63,607 nt of DNA, from positions 1 through 63,607 of the forward strand of contig CAZYWK010000013.1 in NCBI GenBank assembly GCA_964651825.1, written 5' to 3'. Under the pieces are notes generated by a model. It was not told where the DNA came from, ran no database searches, and worked only from the letters and a program-made list of their open reading frames with translations. The DNA is from Sva-07 sp964651825 (lineage in GTDB: Bacteria; Actinomycetota; Acidimicrobiia; Acidimicrobiales; Ilumatobacteraceae). The position numbers and the translations under genes are program-made. Position 1 is the first letter of the stretch. Each line of letters opens with the position of its first letter. This document shows positions 18,052 through 25,760 of this stretch, piece after piece.

Positions 18052-18102
18052 GGTCTGTGTCAGCCAACAGCGCGGCGCCCGCGCTGTTGGCTGACACAGA
18101 CC
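18052..18102. repeat. Perfect 22-bp-arm palindrome, copy 1 of a 47-bp repeat
   Basis: Arms 18052-18073 and 18081-18102 are exact inverted repeats around a 7-nt loop. The core unit 18054-18100 starts TCTGTGTCAGCCAACAG and ends with its complement. A near-identical unit lies at 19082-19128, on the other side of the DUF559-like gene. It could serve as a bidirectional terminator for the convergent genes, but has no U-tract. Confidence 0.9.
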
Positions 18103-18111
18103 TGAGCGGGC

Positions 18112-19035
18112 TCAGCGAAGGAATGGTTCGAGGGCGCGGGTGACATCCGTCATCGTCTGCTCGGCCGCCTCGACCACCTGGGCGTAGGTGAACTGGAACG
18201 GGAGGTAGCCGTCGGCGAGGAGTGAGTTGACGCGCGTGACGTCGCGGCGCAGATGCTCGCTGGATCGATGGAACCGGTAACCGAGCACCTCGACGACGAC
18301 GGGCGTGTGCTCCCAGCGGAAGTCGACCCGCACCACGCGGTCGGAGGTGCGCGACAGAACCTGCTGCGTGAGCGGCCGGGGGAGGCCCGCGGCCGCGACG
18401 AGACGGAGGAACTCCCGTTCGAGCCAACTGTGGCCGCCCCGGATGATCTCCTGGCCGTCGATGACGGCGAGGAGGGCAGGCAACCCGTACCGGCCCTTCG
18501 AACGCAGGGCGACGATCCGTCGATGGAGGAACGACTCGCTGAACCTGCCGTCGCGCAACCCGGAGTCGAGCGCGACGGTGAGCCGCTCGGGAGTCTCGGA
18601 CCGCGCGAGGTCGATCAATGTTCGGGCGGGGCTCAGCGCTCGGAACCCGTGCACGTTGCATCGATCGATCAGGTCGAGCGTGGTGGTGGTGTGCACGCGG
18701 TGGCCGATCCGCTGGAGGTGGCGCCCGCGCAGGATCGTCACGTCGAACGGCGCACGCAGCACGAAACCGTCGAAGCCGTGCAGCGCGGCCGCGGTCGGAC
18801 CGCTGGCGAAGACGTCGCCGCCGATGTCGGTGACCAGGGCGCGGAGCTCGGCGAAGACCCGCGGGGGCACCCCGGCGAGCCGGAACGCGTGTGGGCCTGA
18901 CTGTTGGAGGATGCCGCTCGAGACTCGGCGTCGAAGCTGGCCGTCGGTGATGCCGACGTCGTGTGCATCCTGTCGAGAGATGACACCCAGCTGACCGGTG
19001 GCGATCGTCGTGATCCGACGATGGACGGAGGTCAT
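18112..19035 (-). CDS. AbiEi/DUF559-like protein (winged helix plus Vsr-type nuclease fold)
   Basis: A 307-aa protein. The N-terminus (about 1-60) resembles the AbiEi antitoxin winged helix found in solo actinobacterial proteins: GQLGVISRQDAHDVGIT then LRRRVSSG. The middle (70-150) contains ASGPTAAALHGFDG and SPARTLIDLA. The C-terminus (about 200-300) is DUF559-like: S203/E206, D238 (RVDF), E249 (VVEV), H256, R263-R264-D265 and LLADGYLPFQFT, a PD-(D/E)xK/Vsr-type layout. It is bracketed by two near-identical palindromes. No toxin partner is adjacent. The nuclease role is inferred. Confidence 0.78.
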   Translation of the reverse strand: MTSVHRRITTIATGQLGVISRQDAHDVGITDGQLRRRVSSGILQQSGPHAFRLAGVPPRVFAELRALVTDIGGDVFASGPTAAALHGFDGFVLRAPFDVTILRGRHLQRIGHRVHTTTTLDLIDRCNVHGFRALSPARTLIDLARSETPERLTVALDSGLRDGRFSESFLHRRIVALRSKGRYGLPALLAVIDGQEIIRGGHSWLEREFLRLVAAAGLPRPLTQQVLSRTSDRVVRVDFRWEHTPVVVEVLGYRFHRSSEHLRRDVTRVNSLLADGYLPFQFTYAQVVEAAEQTMTDVTRALEPFLR

Positions 19036-19081
19036 GCCCCGATCCTGACCGACGGGTATGACAGCCATCCCCGGCACGGCT

Positions 19082-19128
19082 TCTGTGTCAGCCAACAGCA
19101 CGGGCCCCGCACTGTTGGCTGACACAGA
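19082..19128. repeat. 47-bp palindrome, copy 2
   Basis: Arms 19082-19098 and 19112-19128 (17 bp, TCTGTGTCAGCCAACAG) are identical to the arms of the unit at 18054-18100. The total length is also 47 bp; only the central 13 bases differ. It sits between the end of ecm and the start of the DUF559-like gene, so it may also form the ecm terminator hairpin. Confidence 0.9.
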
Positions 19129-19173
19129 GCGAGCGAGCGGGAGGTTCAGGTCGTGGGGATCAGGTGGTGGGGT

Positions 19174-21132
19174 TCAGGTGGTGGCGCGGTGTTCCACGGC
19201 GAGGTCGGCGACGTCGCGCATGATCTTCGCGATCTGGAAGTCCTTCGGCGTGTAGACCGCGGCGATGCCGAGGTCGGCGAGGCGCTGGCGGTCGTCCTCC
19301 GGGATGATGCCGCCGACGATGACCGGCGCGTCGACGCCCATTTTCTGCAGGTGGCCGAGCACGTCGGGGACGAGGTCGAGGTGCGAGCCGGAGAGGATCG
19401 ACAGACCGATCACGTCGGGGTCCTCGTCGCGGGCCGACGCGGCGATCTGCTCGGGTGTGAGGCGGATGCCCGAATAGACGACCTCCATGCCGGAATCGCG
19501 GGCGGCGACGGCGATCTGTTCGGCGCCGTTCGAGTGGCCGTCGAGGCCGGGCTTGGCGACGAGGAACTTCGGCGGGCCGCCGGGGATCGACTTGACGAAG
19601 TCGACCACGTCGGCCAGACCGACCGTCGACCCGGTCGCCCCGGACACGCCGGTCGGCGCGCGGAACTCGCCGAACACCTCGCGCATCAGCCCGCCCCACT
19701 CGCCGGTGGTACCGCCAGCCTTGGCCAGCGCGATCGACGGCGGCATCACGTTGTCGCCACCCTCGGCAGCGCGGCGCAGATCCGCCAGCGCGGCGTCGAC
19801 GGCGGCCTGATCGCGCGTGGTCCGCCAGACCTGCACGTCGGCGATCATCTCGGCTTCGACGGCGTGGTCGACCTTCAGGATCGCGCCCTCGCCGCCGAGC
19901 GGTGAGTCGGTGGTCTCGGTGTAGGCGTTGACGCCGACGACGGTCTGGTCGCCGGCCTCGATGCGGCGCGTGCGGGTGGCCATCGACCCGACGAGGCGCG
20001 ACTTCAACGTCTCCACCGACTCGAACGCGCCACCCATCGTCAGCACGTCGTCGAGCTCGGCCTGGGCCGACTCGCGCAGCTCGTTCGTGCGCTGCTCGAT
20101 CACGTGCGAGCCGTCGAAGATGTCGTCGTACTCGAGCAGGTCGGTCTCGAAGGCCAGCACCTGCTGCATGCGCAGCGACCACTGCTGGTCCCACGGCCGC
20201 GGCAGGCCGAGCGCCTCGTTCCACGCCGGCAGCTGCACCGAGCGGGCGCGGGCCCGCTTGGAGAGCGTGACGGCGAGCATCTCCAACACGATGCGCTGGA
20301 CGTTGTTCTCCGGCTGTGCTTCGGTGAGCCCGAGCGAGTTCACCTGCACGCCGTAGCGGAACCGCAGCGCCTTGTCGTCGGTCACGCCGTACCGCTCGCG
20401 TCCGATCGCCTCCCACATGTCGGTCATCGCCCGGAGCTTGCAGATCTCCTCCACGAAGCGGATGCCGGCGTTGACGAAGAACGAGATCGAGCCGAACACC
20501 TGCGAGAACTGATCGGCCGACACCTGGCCGGAGTCGCGTACCGCGTCGAGCACTCCGATGGCGGTCGCCAGCGAGTACGCGATCTCCTGCTCGGGCGTCG
20601 CACCGGCCTCCTGGAGGTGGTAGGAGCACACGTTGATCGCGTTCCACTTCGGCGCGTGCTGGGCGCACCACGCCACCATGTCGACGATCAGCCGGCGCGA
20701 GGGGATCGGTGGGAAGATGTACGTGCCCCGAGAGAGGTACTCCTTGACGATGTCGTTCTGCGTCGTCCCACGTAGCTCGTCCGACGCGACGCCCTGCTCC
20801 TCGGCGTTGGCGACGTAGAGGGCGAGCAGCCACGCCGCGGTGGCGTTGATCGTCATCGACGTGTTCATCTGCCCGGGCGGGATGTCGTGCAGCAGCGTGC
20901 GCATGTGCCCGAGGTGGACGACCGGCACGCCGACCTTGCCGACCTCGCCCCGCGACATCTCCGAGTCGGGGTCGTAGCCGGTCTGCGTCGGTAGGTCGAA
21001 GGCGATCGACAGACCGGTCTGGCCCTTCGCCAGATTCGTGCGGTACAGCTCGTTCGACGCCGCCGCGGTCGAGTGACCGGAGTAGGTGCGCATCAGCCAC
21101 GGCTTGTCGCGATCGCGTGGCTCGGTCGTCAT
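19174..21132 (-). CDS. ecm: Ethylmalonyl-CoA mutase (MeaA-type, B12-dependent)
   Basis: A 652-aa coenzyme-B12 mutase. The catalytic barrel starts MRTYSGHSTAAASN and continues KGQTGLSIAFDLPTQTGYD and GQMNTSMTINATAAWLL. It matches the MeaA/ethylmalonyl-CoA mutase subgroup, which has RTYxGHSTAAASN where methylmalonyl-CoA mutase has RQYAGFSTAEESN. The C-terminal B12 domain has LDGHSNGAEQ (DxHxxG, lower-axial His), ILSGSH and IVGGIIP. The enzyme converts (2R)-ethylmalonyl-CoA to methylsuccinyl-CoA in the ethylmalonyl-CoA pathway. Crotonyl-CoA carboxylase/reductase is not in this window. A structured leader precedes the ATG at 21132. Confidence 0.88.
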   Translation of the reverse strand: MTTEPRDRDKPWLMRTYSGHSTAAASNELYRTNLAKGQTGLSIAFDLPTQTGYDPDSEMSRGEVGKVGVPVVHLGHMRTLLHDIPPGQMNTSMTINATAAWLLALYVANAEEQGVASDELRGTTQNDIVKEYLSRGTYIFPPIPSRRLIVDMVAWCAQHAPKWNAINVCSYHLQEAGATPEQEIAYSLATAIGVLDAVRDSGQVSADQFSQVFGSISFFVNAGIRFVEEICKLRAMTDMWEAIGRERYGVTDDKALRFRYGVQVNSLGLTEAQPENNVQRIVLEMLAVTLSKRARARSVQLPAWNEALGLPRPWDQQWSLRMQQVLAFETDLLEYDDIFDGSHVIEQRTNELRESAQAELDDVLTMGGAFESVETLKSRLVGSMATRTRRIEAGDQTVVGVNAYTETTDSPLGGEGAILKVDHAVEAEMIADVQVWRTTRDQAAVDAALADLRRAAEGGDNVMPPSIALAKAGGTTGEWGGLMREVFGEFRAPTGVSGATGSTVGLADVVDFVKSIPGGPPKFLVAKPGLDGHSNGAEQIAVAARDSGMEVVYSGIRLTPEQIAASARDEDPDVIGLSILSGSHLDLVPDVLGHLQKMGVDAPVIVGGIIPEDDRQRLADLGIAAVYTPKDFQIAKIMRDVADLAVEHRATT

Positions 21133-21199
21133 GTACGAAGTGTGGTGGGTCGACCCGCTCGGCCTCAAGTTCGCAGAGAAAATCCTCAAGTTCCGAGTG

Positions 21200-21287
21200 G
21201 CTCCGTCCGAAGAAAAACACGTCCGAGCACGGACAGAGATCATCCGGAGCACCGTCCACCCCTCCCCTCGGATGGGCTCCGGATCTC
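21200..21287 (-). promoter_or_regulatory. Structured leader of ecm with mutually exclusive hairpins
   Basis: On the minus strand, upstream of ecm, stem 21276-21287/21236-21250 (GAGAT plus CCGGAGC arms) encloses a smaller stem at 256-261/270-275 that needs a G-U pair only the minus-strand RNA has. Next comes a 5-bp hairpin 21221-21234 followed by GTGTTTTT, a terminator-like unit. Its GTCCG arm can instead pair with CGGAC complementary to 21205-21209, and GCTCCG (21245-21250) with 21200-21205. This is an attenuator-like design; no known riboswitch class was matched. Confidence 0.45.
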
Positions 21288-21313
21288 AGAGGTTTCCCTC
21301 TGGCGGGAACCCC

Positions 21314-21340
21314 GCCGGCCGAATGGCGGATTCGGCCGGC
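21314..21340. repeat. 11-bp hairpin with GGCGG loop
   Basis: GCCGGCCGAAT (21314-21324) and its exact complement (21330-21340) flank a GGCGG loop. It lies directly beside the aat terminator, whose loop is also GGCGG. It may be part of a longer structured transcript between aat and ecm. Confidence 0.6.
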
Positions 21341-21344
21341 GACG

Positions 21345-21387
21345 AAATGCGGAGCGGGCGGTGGCGGACCGCCCGCTCTGCGTTTTT
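21345..21387. terminator. Bidirectional intrinsic terminator after aat
   Basis: Stem 21349-21362/21368-21381 (14 bp, one G-T wobble) with loop GGCGG is flanked by AAAT on the left and GTTTTT on the right, so both strands carry an A-run, GC stem and T-run. It abuts the aat stop codon at 21387. The wobble and longer T-run favour termination of plus-strand RNA. Confidence 0.75.
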
Positions 21388-22064
21388 CATCTGTCGATCG
21401 CCTCGCGGAGGCGGGCGAGGTACTCCTGGCGAGGGACGTCGATCGCGCCGAGCGACGCGAGATGCGGTGTCGTCCACTGCACGTCGAACAACGTGGCTCC
21501 CGATGCCCGGAGACGGTCGACGAGGGCCATCAACGCGACCTTCGACGCGTCGGTCTCGGTGTGGAACATCGACTCGCCGGCGAACAGCCGGTCGATCGCC
21601 ACGCCGTACACACCGCCGACCAGACGATCGTCGAGCCACACCTCCGTCGAGTGCGCCCAACCCAGGCCGAACAGCGCGTCGTACGCACCGAGGATCTCGT
21701 CGGTGATCCACCGCCCGGGCCGGGCCGGATCACCGCAGCGACGGACGACCTCGACGAACGCGGTGTCGTGGCGGATCTCGAAGCGCCGAGAGCTCTTGCG
21801 CATCGACCGGGTGACGCGCAGCTCGTCGATCGGGATGACGCCGCGCGGGTCGGGTGAGTACCACGCGGTCTTGCTGCGTCGACGGCGGGGGTCGACGGGC
21901 ATCGGGAACAACCCCGCCCGGTACGCGGCGAGCAGGGTGCCGGGCTCCAGGTCGGCGCCGATCGCGATCAGGTCGTCGCCGGGCGCGGCGAGCGCCGGAT
22001 CGGGCATCACGAAGCGCGACGGCGCCGGTTCGATGGGCTGGCCACCCGGCACGCCGACGCTCAC
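21387..22064 (-). CDS. aat: Leucyl/phenylalanyl-tRNA-protein transferase
   Basis: A 225-aa GNAT-like transferase that adds Leu or Phe from aminoacyl-tRNA to proteins with N-terminal Arg or Lys, marking them for the ClpS/ClpAP N-degron route. Motifs are AAYRAGLFPMPVD, WYSPDPRGVIP, AHSTEVWLD, GGVYGVAIDRLFAGESMF and SKVALMALVDRL, covering the whole family. GTG at 22064 starts it close to the first conserved block. It lies between ecm and the hydroxyacyl-CoA dehydrogenase on the same strand, separated from each by hairpins, so it is probably a separate transcription unit. Confidence 0.93.
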   Translation of the reverse strand: MSVGVPGGQPIEPAPSRFVMPDPALAAPGDDLIAIGADLEPGTLLAAYRAGLFPMPVDPRRRRSKTAWYSPDPRGVIPIDELRVTRSMRKSSRRFEIRHDTAFVEVVRRCGDPARPGRWITDEILGAYDALFGLGWAHSTEVWLDDRLVGGVYGVAIDRLFAGESMFHTETDASKVALMALVDRLRASGATLFDVQWTTPHLASLGAIDVPRQEYLARLREAIDR

Positions 22065-22096
22065 CGCGCCAGTCTGCCAACCGGCCCGGCGAACCC

Positions 22097-22136
22097 GACC
22101 TGCAACGCCGGTGCCAGGCACCGAGCGTTGCAGGTC
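22097..22136. terminator. Long hairpin between the hydroxyacyl-CoA dehydrogenase gene and aat
   Basis: GACCTGCAACGC plus CGGTGCC pairs with GGCACCG-A-GCGTTGCAGGTC, a 19-bp stem with one bulge and a 1-nt apex. It overlaps the last codons of the upstream minus-strand gene and probably ends that transcript, although no T-run follows. Confidence 0.7.
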
Positions 22137-22983
22137 AGTACGGGTAGAAGCCTTGCTTGGTCTTGCGGCCGAGCTGGCCGGCGGCGACCATACGGCGGAT
22201 GGTGGGGACCGCGGCGTAGTTGGGGTCGCGGAACTCCTCGTACAGCGCGTCGAGGATCGACAGCGACGTGTCGAGGCCGACGAGGTCGAGCAGCGCGAAC
22301 GGTCCCATCGGGAAGTTGCAGCCGCCCTGCATCGCGGTGTCGATGTCGACCATCGACGCGGTGCCCTGTTCCCACATGCGCACCGCGTTGTTCAGGTACG
22401 GGAACAGCAGCGCGTTGACGATGAAGCCGGCGCGGTCCTTCACTTCGACCGCGTCCTTGCCGCACGACGCGGCGAACGCAGTGGCGATCGCGATCGTCTC
22501 GTCGGCCGCGGTGATCGGCCGGATGATCTCGACGAGCTTCATCATCGGCGCCGGGTTGAAGAAGTGGATGCCACACACGAGCTCGGGCCGCTTGGTGGCA
22601 ACGGCGAGGTCGACGATCGGCAGCGTGGAGGTGTTGGTGGCCAGGATCGCCTCGGGCCGGACGATCTCGTCGAGCTGGGCGAACAGCGCCTTCTTGACCG
22701 CCAGGTCTTCGACGACGCTCTCGATCACGAGGTCGACGAGCGCGAGTTCGCTCAGGTCGTCGGTGACGCTGATACGCCCGAGGATCGCCTGGCGCTCGTC
22801 GTCGGTGAGCTTCTCGCGGGCGACCTGCTTGGTCAGCCCCGCGTCGATGCTCGTGTACACGGCGTCGGCGCCGGACTGGGTGCGCGAGCGCACGACCACG
22901 TCGTAGCCGGAGCGTGCTGCCACTTCGGCGAGCCCTGACCCCATGATTCCCGAACCGAGTACCCCCACACGTTGGATGTTCAT
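22135..22983 (-). CDS. 3-hydroxyacyl-CoA dehydrogenase (3-hydroxybutyryl-CoA dehydrogenase type)
   Basis: A 282-aa NAD(P)-dependent dehydrogenase for short-chain 3-hydroxyacyl-CoA. The N-terminal Rossmann fold has VLGSGIMGSG (residues 8-17). NTSTLPI, then the catalytic His in GIHFFNPAPMMKLVEII, and DRAGFIVNALLFPYLNNA in the C-terminal domain are all present. The product could interconvert acetoacetyl-CoA and 3-hydroxybutyryl-CoA, feeding the ethylmalonyl-CoA pathway that uses the neighbouring mutase. An inverted repeat just upstream suggests repressor control. Confidence 0.92.
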   Translation of the reverse strand: MNIQRVGVLGSGIMGSGLAEVAARSGYDVVVRSRTQSGADAVYTSIDAGLTKQVAREKLTDDERQAILGRISVTDDLSELALVDLVIESVVEDLAVKKALFAQLDEIVRPEAILATNTSTLPIVDLAVATKRPELVCGIHFFNPAPMMKLVEIIRPITAADETIAIATAFAASCGKDAVEVKDRAGFIVNALLFPYLNNAVRMWEQGTASMVDIDTAMQGGCNFPMGPFALLDLVGLDTSLSILDALYEEFRDPNYAAVPTIRRMVAAGQLGRKTKQGFYPY

Positions 22984-22997
22984 GGCGGACGATCTTA

Positions 22998-23013
22998 GTT
23001 ACCGGGTGGTAAC
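22998..23013. promoter_or_regulatory. Operator-like inverted repeat upstream of the hydroxyacyl-CoA dehydrogenase gene
   Basis: GTTACC-GGGT-GGTAAC is a perfect 6-bp inverted repeat, 14 bp upstream of the start codon. Its size and position fit a TetR-family operator of the kind controlling acyl-CoA genes. No regulator of this kind is encoded adjacent. Confidence 0.5.
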
Positions 23014-23072
23014 CACACCAAGCGCGCTGGTCAGCGGCCGACGGTCAGGATCGGGTCGTCAGGACGGGGCAG

Positions 23073-23960
23073 TCAGGCCTGGATGATGCGGACCGACAGG
23101 ATCTCGACATCCTCGGTCGGGGTGCCCGATGCGGTGCCGGTGGCGGCCATCGCGGCGACGGTGGTGTCGAAGCCGTCGCTCACCTGGCCGAACAAGGAGT
23201 AGCTCGGCGGGAGCGCGACACCCTGCTCGCCCGTGATGATGAAGAACTGGCTGCCGTTCGTGTCGGGACCGCTGTTGGCCATCGCGATCGAGCCGAGCTG
23301 GTACTCGCCGGCGGCCGGCAGCTCGTCGGCGAACTCGTAGCCCGGCCCGCCCGTGCCGGTTCCGGTGGGGTCGCCGCACTGCACCACGAAGTCGGTGATG
23401 ATCCGGTGGCACGGTGTCTCGTCGTAGTACAGGTTGCGGGCGAGGAACACGAAGTTGTTGACCGTCAGCGGCGCCGCCTCGGCGTCGAGGTCGATGGTGA
23501 ACTCGCCCATGTTGGTGGTGACGACCGCCTGGTACGTGGCGCCGTCGTCGAGGCACATGGGCGGCGCAGCGTCGAACTGCTGCACCTGCTCGCTGGCGCC
23601 ATCGGCCGGCGGGCACTCGGCGGTCGAGATCGGCTCGGTCGAAGCGGGATCGGTGCCGACCGGATCGTCGATCGCATCGGTGGCGATCGGGGCGATCGAG
23701 TCGGTCACGTTCGTGTCGACGGGGACGGTGTCGAGCGGGGTGGTGTCGACCGGGACGGTGGCCGCCGGAAGTGTGGCCTCGGTCGTGTCGTCGTCGTCGG
23801 CCAAGGTCGTCGCGATCCACACCAGGCCGAGGACAGCCACCAGGCCGCCGCCGACGACGGCCGCGATGCGGTAGGTGCGCTTGCGCGACTCCGCCTTCTG
23901 GATCTCCTGCTGGCGCAGCGCTCGATTGGCCTTCTGACGTTCACGTTTCTCGGTTCCCAC
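23073..23960 (-). CDS. Membrane-anchored cyclophilin-type peptidyl-prolyl isomerase
   Basis: A 295-aa protein: a basic helical N-terminus (about 1-30), one membrane span (about 32-51, IAAVVGGGLVAVLGLVWIA), a long Asp/Thr/Pro/Val linker (52-110), then a cyclophilin domain (about 125-295). The domain shows MGEFTIDLDAEAAPLTVNNF, CHRIITDFVVQCGDP, GPGYEFADE, GSIAMANSGPDTNGSQFFI and SLFGQVSDGFD. The active-site Arg and the SQFFI segment are intact. It should help fold proteins outside the membrane. A 96-bp gap separates it from a divergent membrane gene. Confidence 0.9.
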   Translation of the reverse strand: MGTEKRERQKANRALRQQEIQKAESRKRTYRIAAVVGGGLVAVLGLVWIATTLADDDDTTEATLPAATVPVDTTPLDTVPVDTNVTDSIAPIATDAIDDPVGTDPASTEPISTAECPPADGASEQVQQFDAAPPMCLDDGATYQAVVTTNMGEFTIDLDAEAAPLTVNNFVFLARNLYYDETPCHRIITDFVVQCGDPTGTGTGGPGYEFADELPAAGEYQLGSIAMANSGPDTNGSQFFIITGEQGVALPPSYSLFGQVSDGFDTTVAAMAATGTASGTPTEDVEILSVRIIQA

Positions 23961-24057
23961 AGGTCGCGCAGGCTAGCGCCGCGATCCTTCTCGGCGGAGC
24001 CGCTCAAGTCAGTCGTCGAACATGCCGATGAGCCGTCGAAGGCGGAGGTCGGGTCGA

Positions 24058-25071
24058 GTGACGGACCAATCGATGAATGAGCAATCGCGGCCAGAGCGCT
24101 GGCGCGGGACGATGACGTGGCTCGGCCGCGCGGCGTCCCTGTTCGGGCTCGTCGTGTGGTCGTCGTGGATCACCTGGCAGCTCACCCGACCGATCCACGG
24201 CGCGGTCGGTGTTGCGACGCTGCTGCTCGAGATGGTGGCGCTGCTCGTGGCAGCGGTGGTCACCGCCGGACTGTGGTCGCTCGCTCCGACGCCCACGTTC
24301 GGCCGCCGGTACGCCTACGGCGAGCGGCCGACCGTGCCCGAGGTGATGGCTGCTCTGCTCGCGGTCGACCCGGCACTCGTCGACGTCACCGGCGAGATCG
24401 CCGGCCCGGTCGGCGCCGACGACACCGGTGAGATCGCCTGGGCCCGCCGGGGGATGTCGGTCCTGCGTGGTGGGCGCCCGAGCATCCGTGACGCCGCGTG
24501 GTCGTTCGTCGCGCTCGACGGGCTCAGGCGGGCACTCTGCCTCGCGCTGCTCACGATCGTGTTGTTCTCCGGGCAGGCGCCGTTCGACCTGCCGCCGACC
24601 GACTGGCTCCTGCTGCTCGGCGTGGGGGTGCTCGCCGTGTCGACAGGCCACTGGCTGCTGAGCGGCGGTCGGCTGCGGCCCGGTTCGCGGCTCGTGTGGT
24701 CGATGGCATCCGTGGGCGCCGGCCTCGGCTCGGGTGTGTCGCGGACGACGTTGCCGATCCGCTGGGTGGCGACGATGGCGTCGATCGTGGTGCTGAACCT
24801 GGCGATCTCGTTGCGCGGGATGAGCGACCGATGGACCCACGGCCTCGGCGCGATGCCCCACGACGCGCGGGTGATGGCGATGACGTTCGCATTCGGTTTC
24901 GTCGGCACCGGCCTGGTCGCTTTGCGCACCCTGCCGAAGCCCGAGCTCGACTACTACGGCGCGACCCGCCGCCTCGAGGAGGCCTCCGCGCGTCGGATGG
25001 CCCTCGGCGCCACCGTCGGCATCGCGCTGGTCGGCTTCGCCGCCGGCGTCATGCCGACCGCCTCGTTCTGA
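24058..25071 (+). CDS. Multi-pass membrane protein, unknown function
   Basis: A 337-aa protein with about eight hydrophobic helices: two near the N-terminus (LFGLVVWSSWITWQL, LLLEMVALLVAAVVTAGLW), a polar 100-residue loop containing DVTGEIAGPVG, and five to six more after residue 160. The GTG at 24058 is preferred over ATG at 24073 because GGAGGT at 24044-24049 is well spaced from it. It is convergent with the ABC transporter operon. No family was recognised. Confidence 0.65.
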   Translation: MTDQSMNEQSRPERWRGTMTWLGRAASLFGLVVWSSWITWQLTRPIHGAVGVATLLLEMVALLVAAVVTAGLWSLAPTPTFGRRYAYGERPTVPEVMAALLAVDPALVDVTGEIAGPVGADDTGEIAWARRGMSVLRGGRPSIRDAAWSFVALDGLRRALCLALLTIVLFSGQAPFDLPPTDWLLLLGVGVLAVSTGHWLLSGGRLRPGSRLVWSMASVGAGLGSGVSRTTLPIRWVATMASIVVLNLAISLRGMSDRWTHGLGAMPHDARVMAMTFAFGFVGTGLVALRTLPKPELDYYGATRRLEEASARRMALGATVGIALVGFAAGVMPTASF

Positions 25072-25088
25072 TCGGCGCGTCGTTCAGC

Positions 25089-25760
25089 TCAGGTGTCGTC
25101 GAGGTCGATCACCAGATCGGCTCGGTCGATGACGGCCGGGTCGTGCGAGGCGATGAGCAGGGCGGCGCCGCGTCCGCGGGCGGCGGTCAGCGCGTCGAGG
25201 CATCGTTCGGTGTTGGCTGGGTCTTGGTGGCTTGTGGGCTCGTCGACGAGCACCACGGTCGCCGCCGCGATGATCGCGCGGGCGATCGCGGCCCGCTGTT
25301 GCTGGCCCATCGAGACCTCGTTGGGCAGGCGGTCGCCGAGGTCGCCGATCGCGAGTTGTCCGAGGACGTCGTCGACCTGGCGCATCCGGTCTGCCCGCGA
25401 GATCGGCGAGCTGGTCCGCAGAGGAAGCTCGACGTTGTCGGCGAGGGTCAGTTCGTGGAACAGCCCGAGCGCCTGCGGGACCGTCGCCACGCCGTCCCAA
25501 CGATTCGGGTCGACATCCGCGCGCCAGGTGACCGTGCCGGCATCTGGCTGTGACCAGCCGGCCAGGATCGACAGCAGGGTGCTCTTCCCGCTGCCCGATC
25601 GTCCCCGCACGACGGTCAACTCGCCATCGTGCAAGGCGAAGGAGACAGGACGCAATCCACCGCCGTCGGGCCAGTGCTTGGCGAGCCGGTCGGCGACCAC
25701 GATGGCCGGCCGGCCCTCGCTTCCCCCTCCACCGGTTGACGTGTCCTGTTCAGTCGACAC
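25089..25760 (-). CDS. ABC transporter ATP-binding protein (LolD/MacB-like), second ATPase
   Basis: A 223-aa ATPase with Walker A GRSGSGKST, signature VSMGQQQRAAIARAI, Walker B VVLVDEPTS and switch His in IASHDPAV. The signature has SMGQQQ in place of LSGGQ. Its start overlaps the preceding ATPase gene by 11 bp. Together with that ATPase and the FtsX-type permease it should form an export or mechanotransmission complex. The two ATPases differ clearly in sequence, which suggests a heterodimer. Confidence 0.9.
   Translation of the reverse strand: MSTEQDTSTGGGGSEGRPAIVVADRLAKHWPDGGGLRPVSFALHDGELTVVRGRSGSGKSTLLSILAGWSQPDAGTVTWRADVDPNRWDGVATVPQALGLFHELTLADNVELPLRTSSPISRADRMRQVDDVLGQLAIGDLGDRLPNEVSMGQQQRAAIARAIIAAATVVLVDEPTSHQDPANTERCLDALTAARGRGAALLIASHDPAVIDRADLVIDLDDT

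Noticed and set aside
18112..19035. A complete AbiE toxin-antitoxin pair
   Set aside because: No AbiEii-type nucleotidyltransferase gene adjoins it; the flanking genes are an oxygenase-like protein and ecm.
21133..21386. Cobalamin riboswitch or actinobacterial 6C RNA upstream of ecm
   Set aside because: No B12 box or paired conserved core, and no run of six C in loops; only an unclassified structure is supported.
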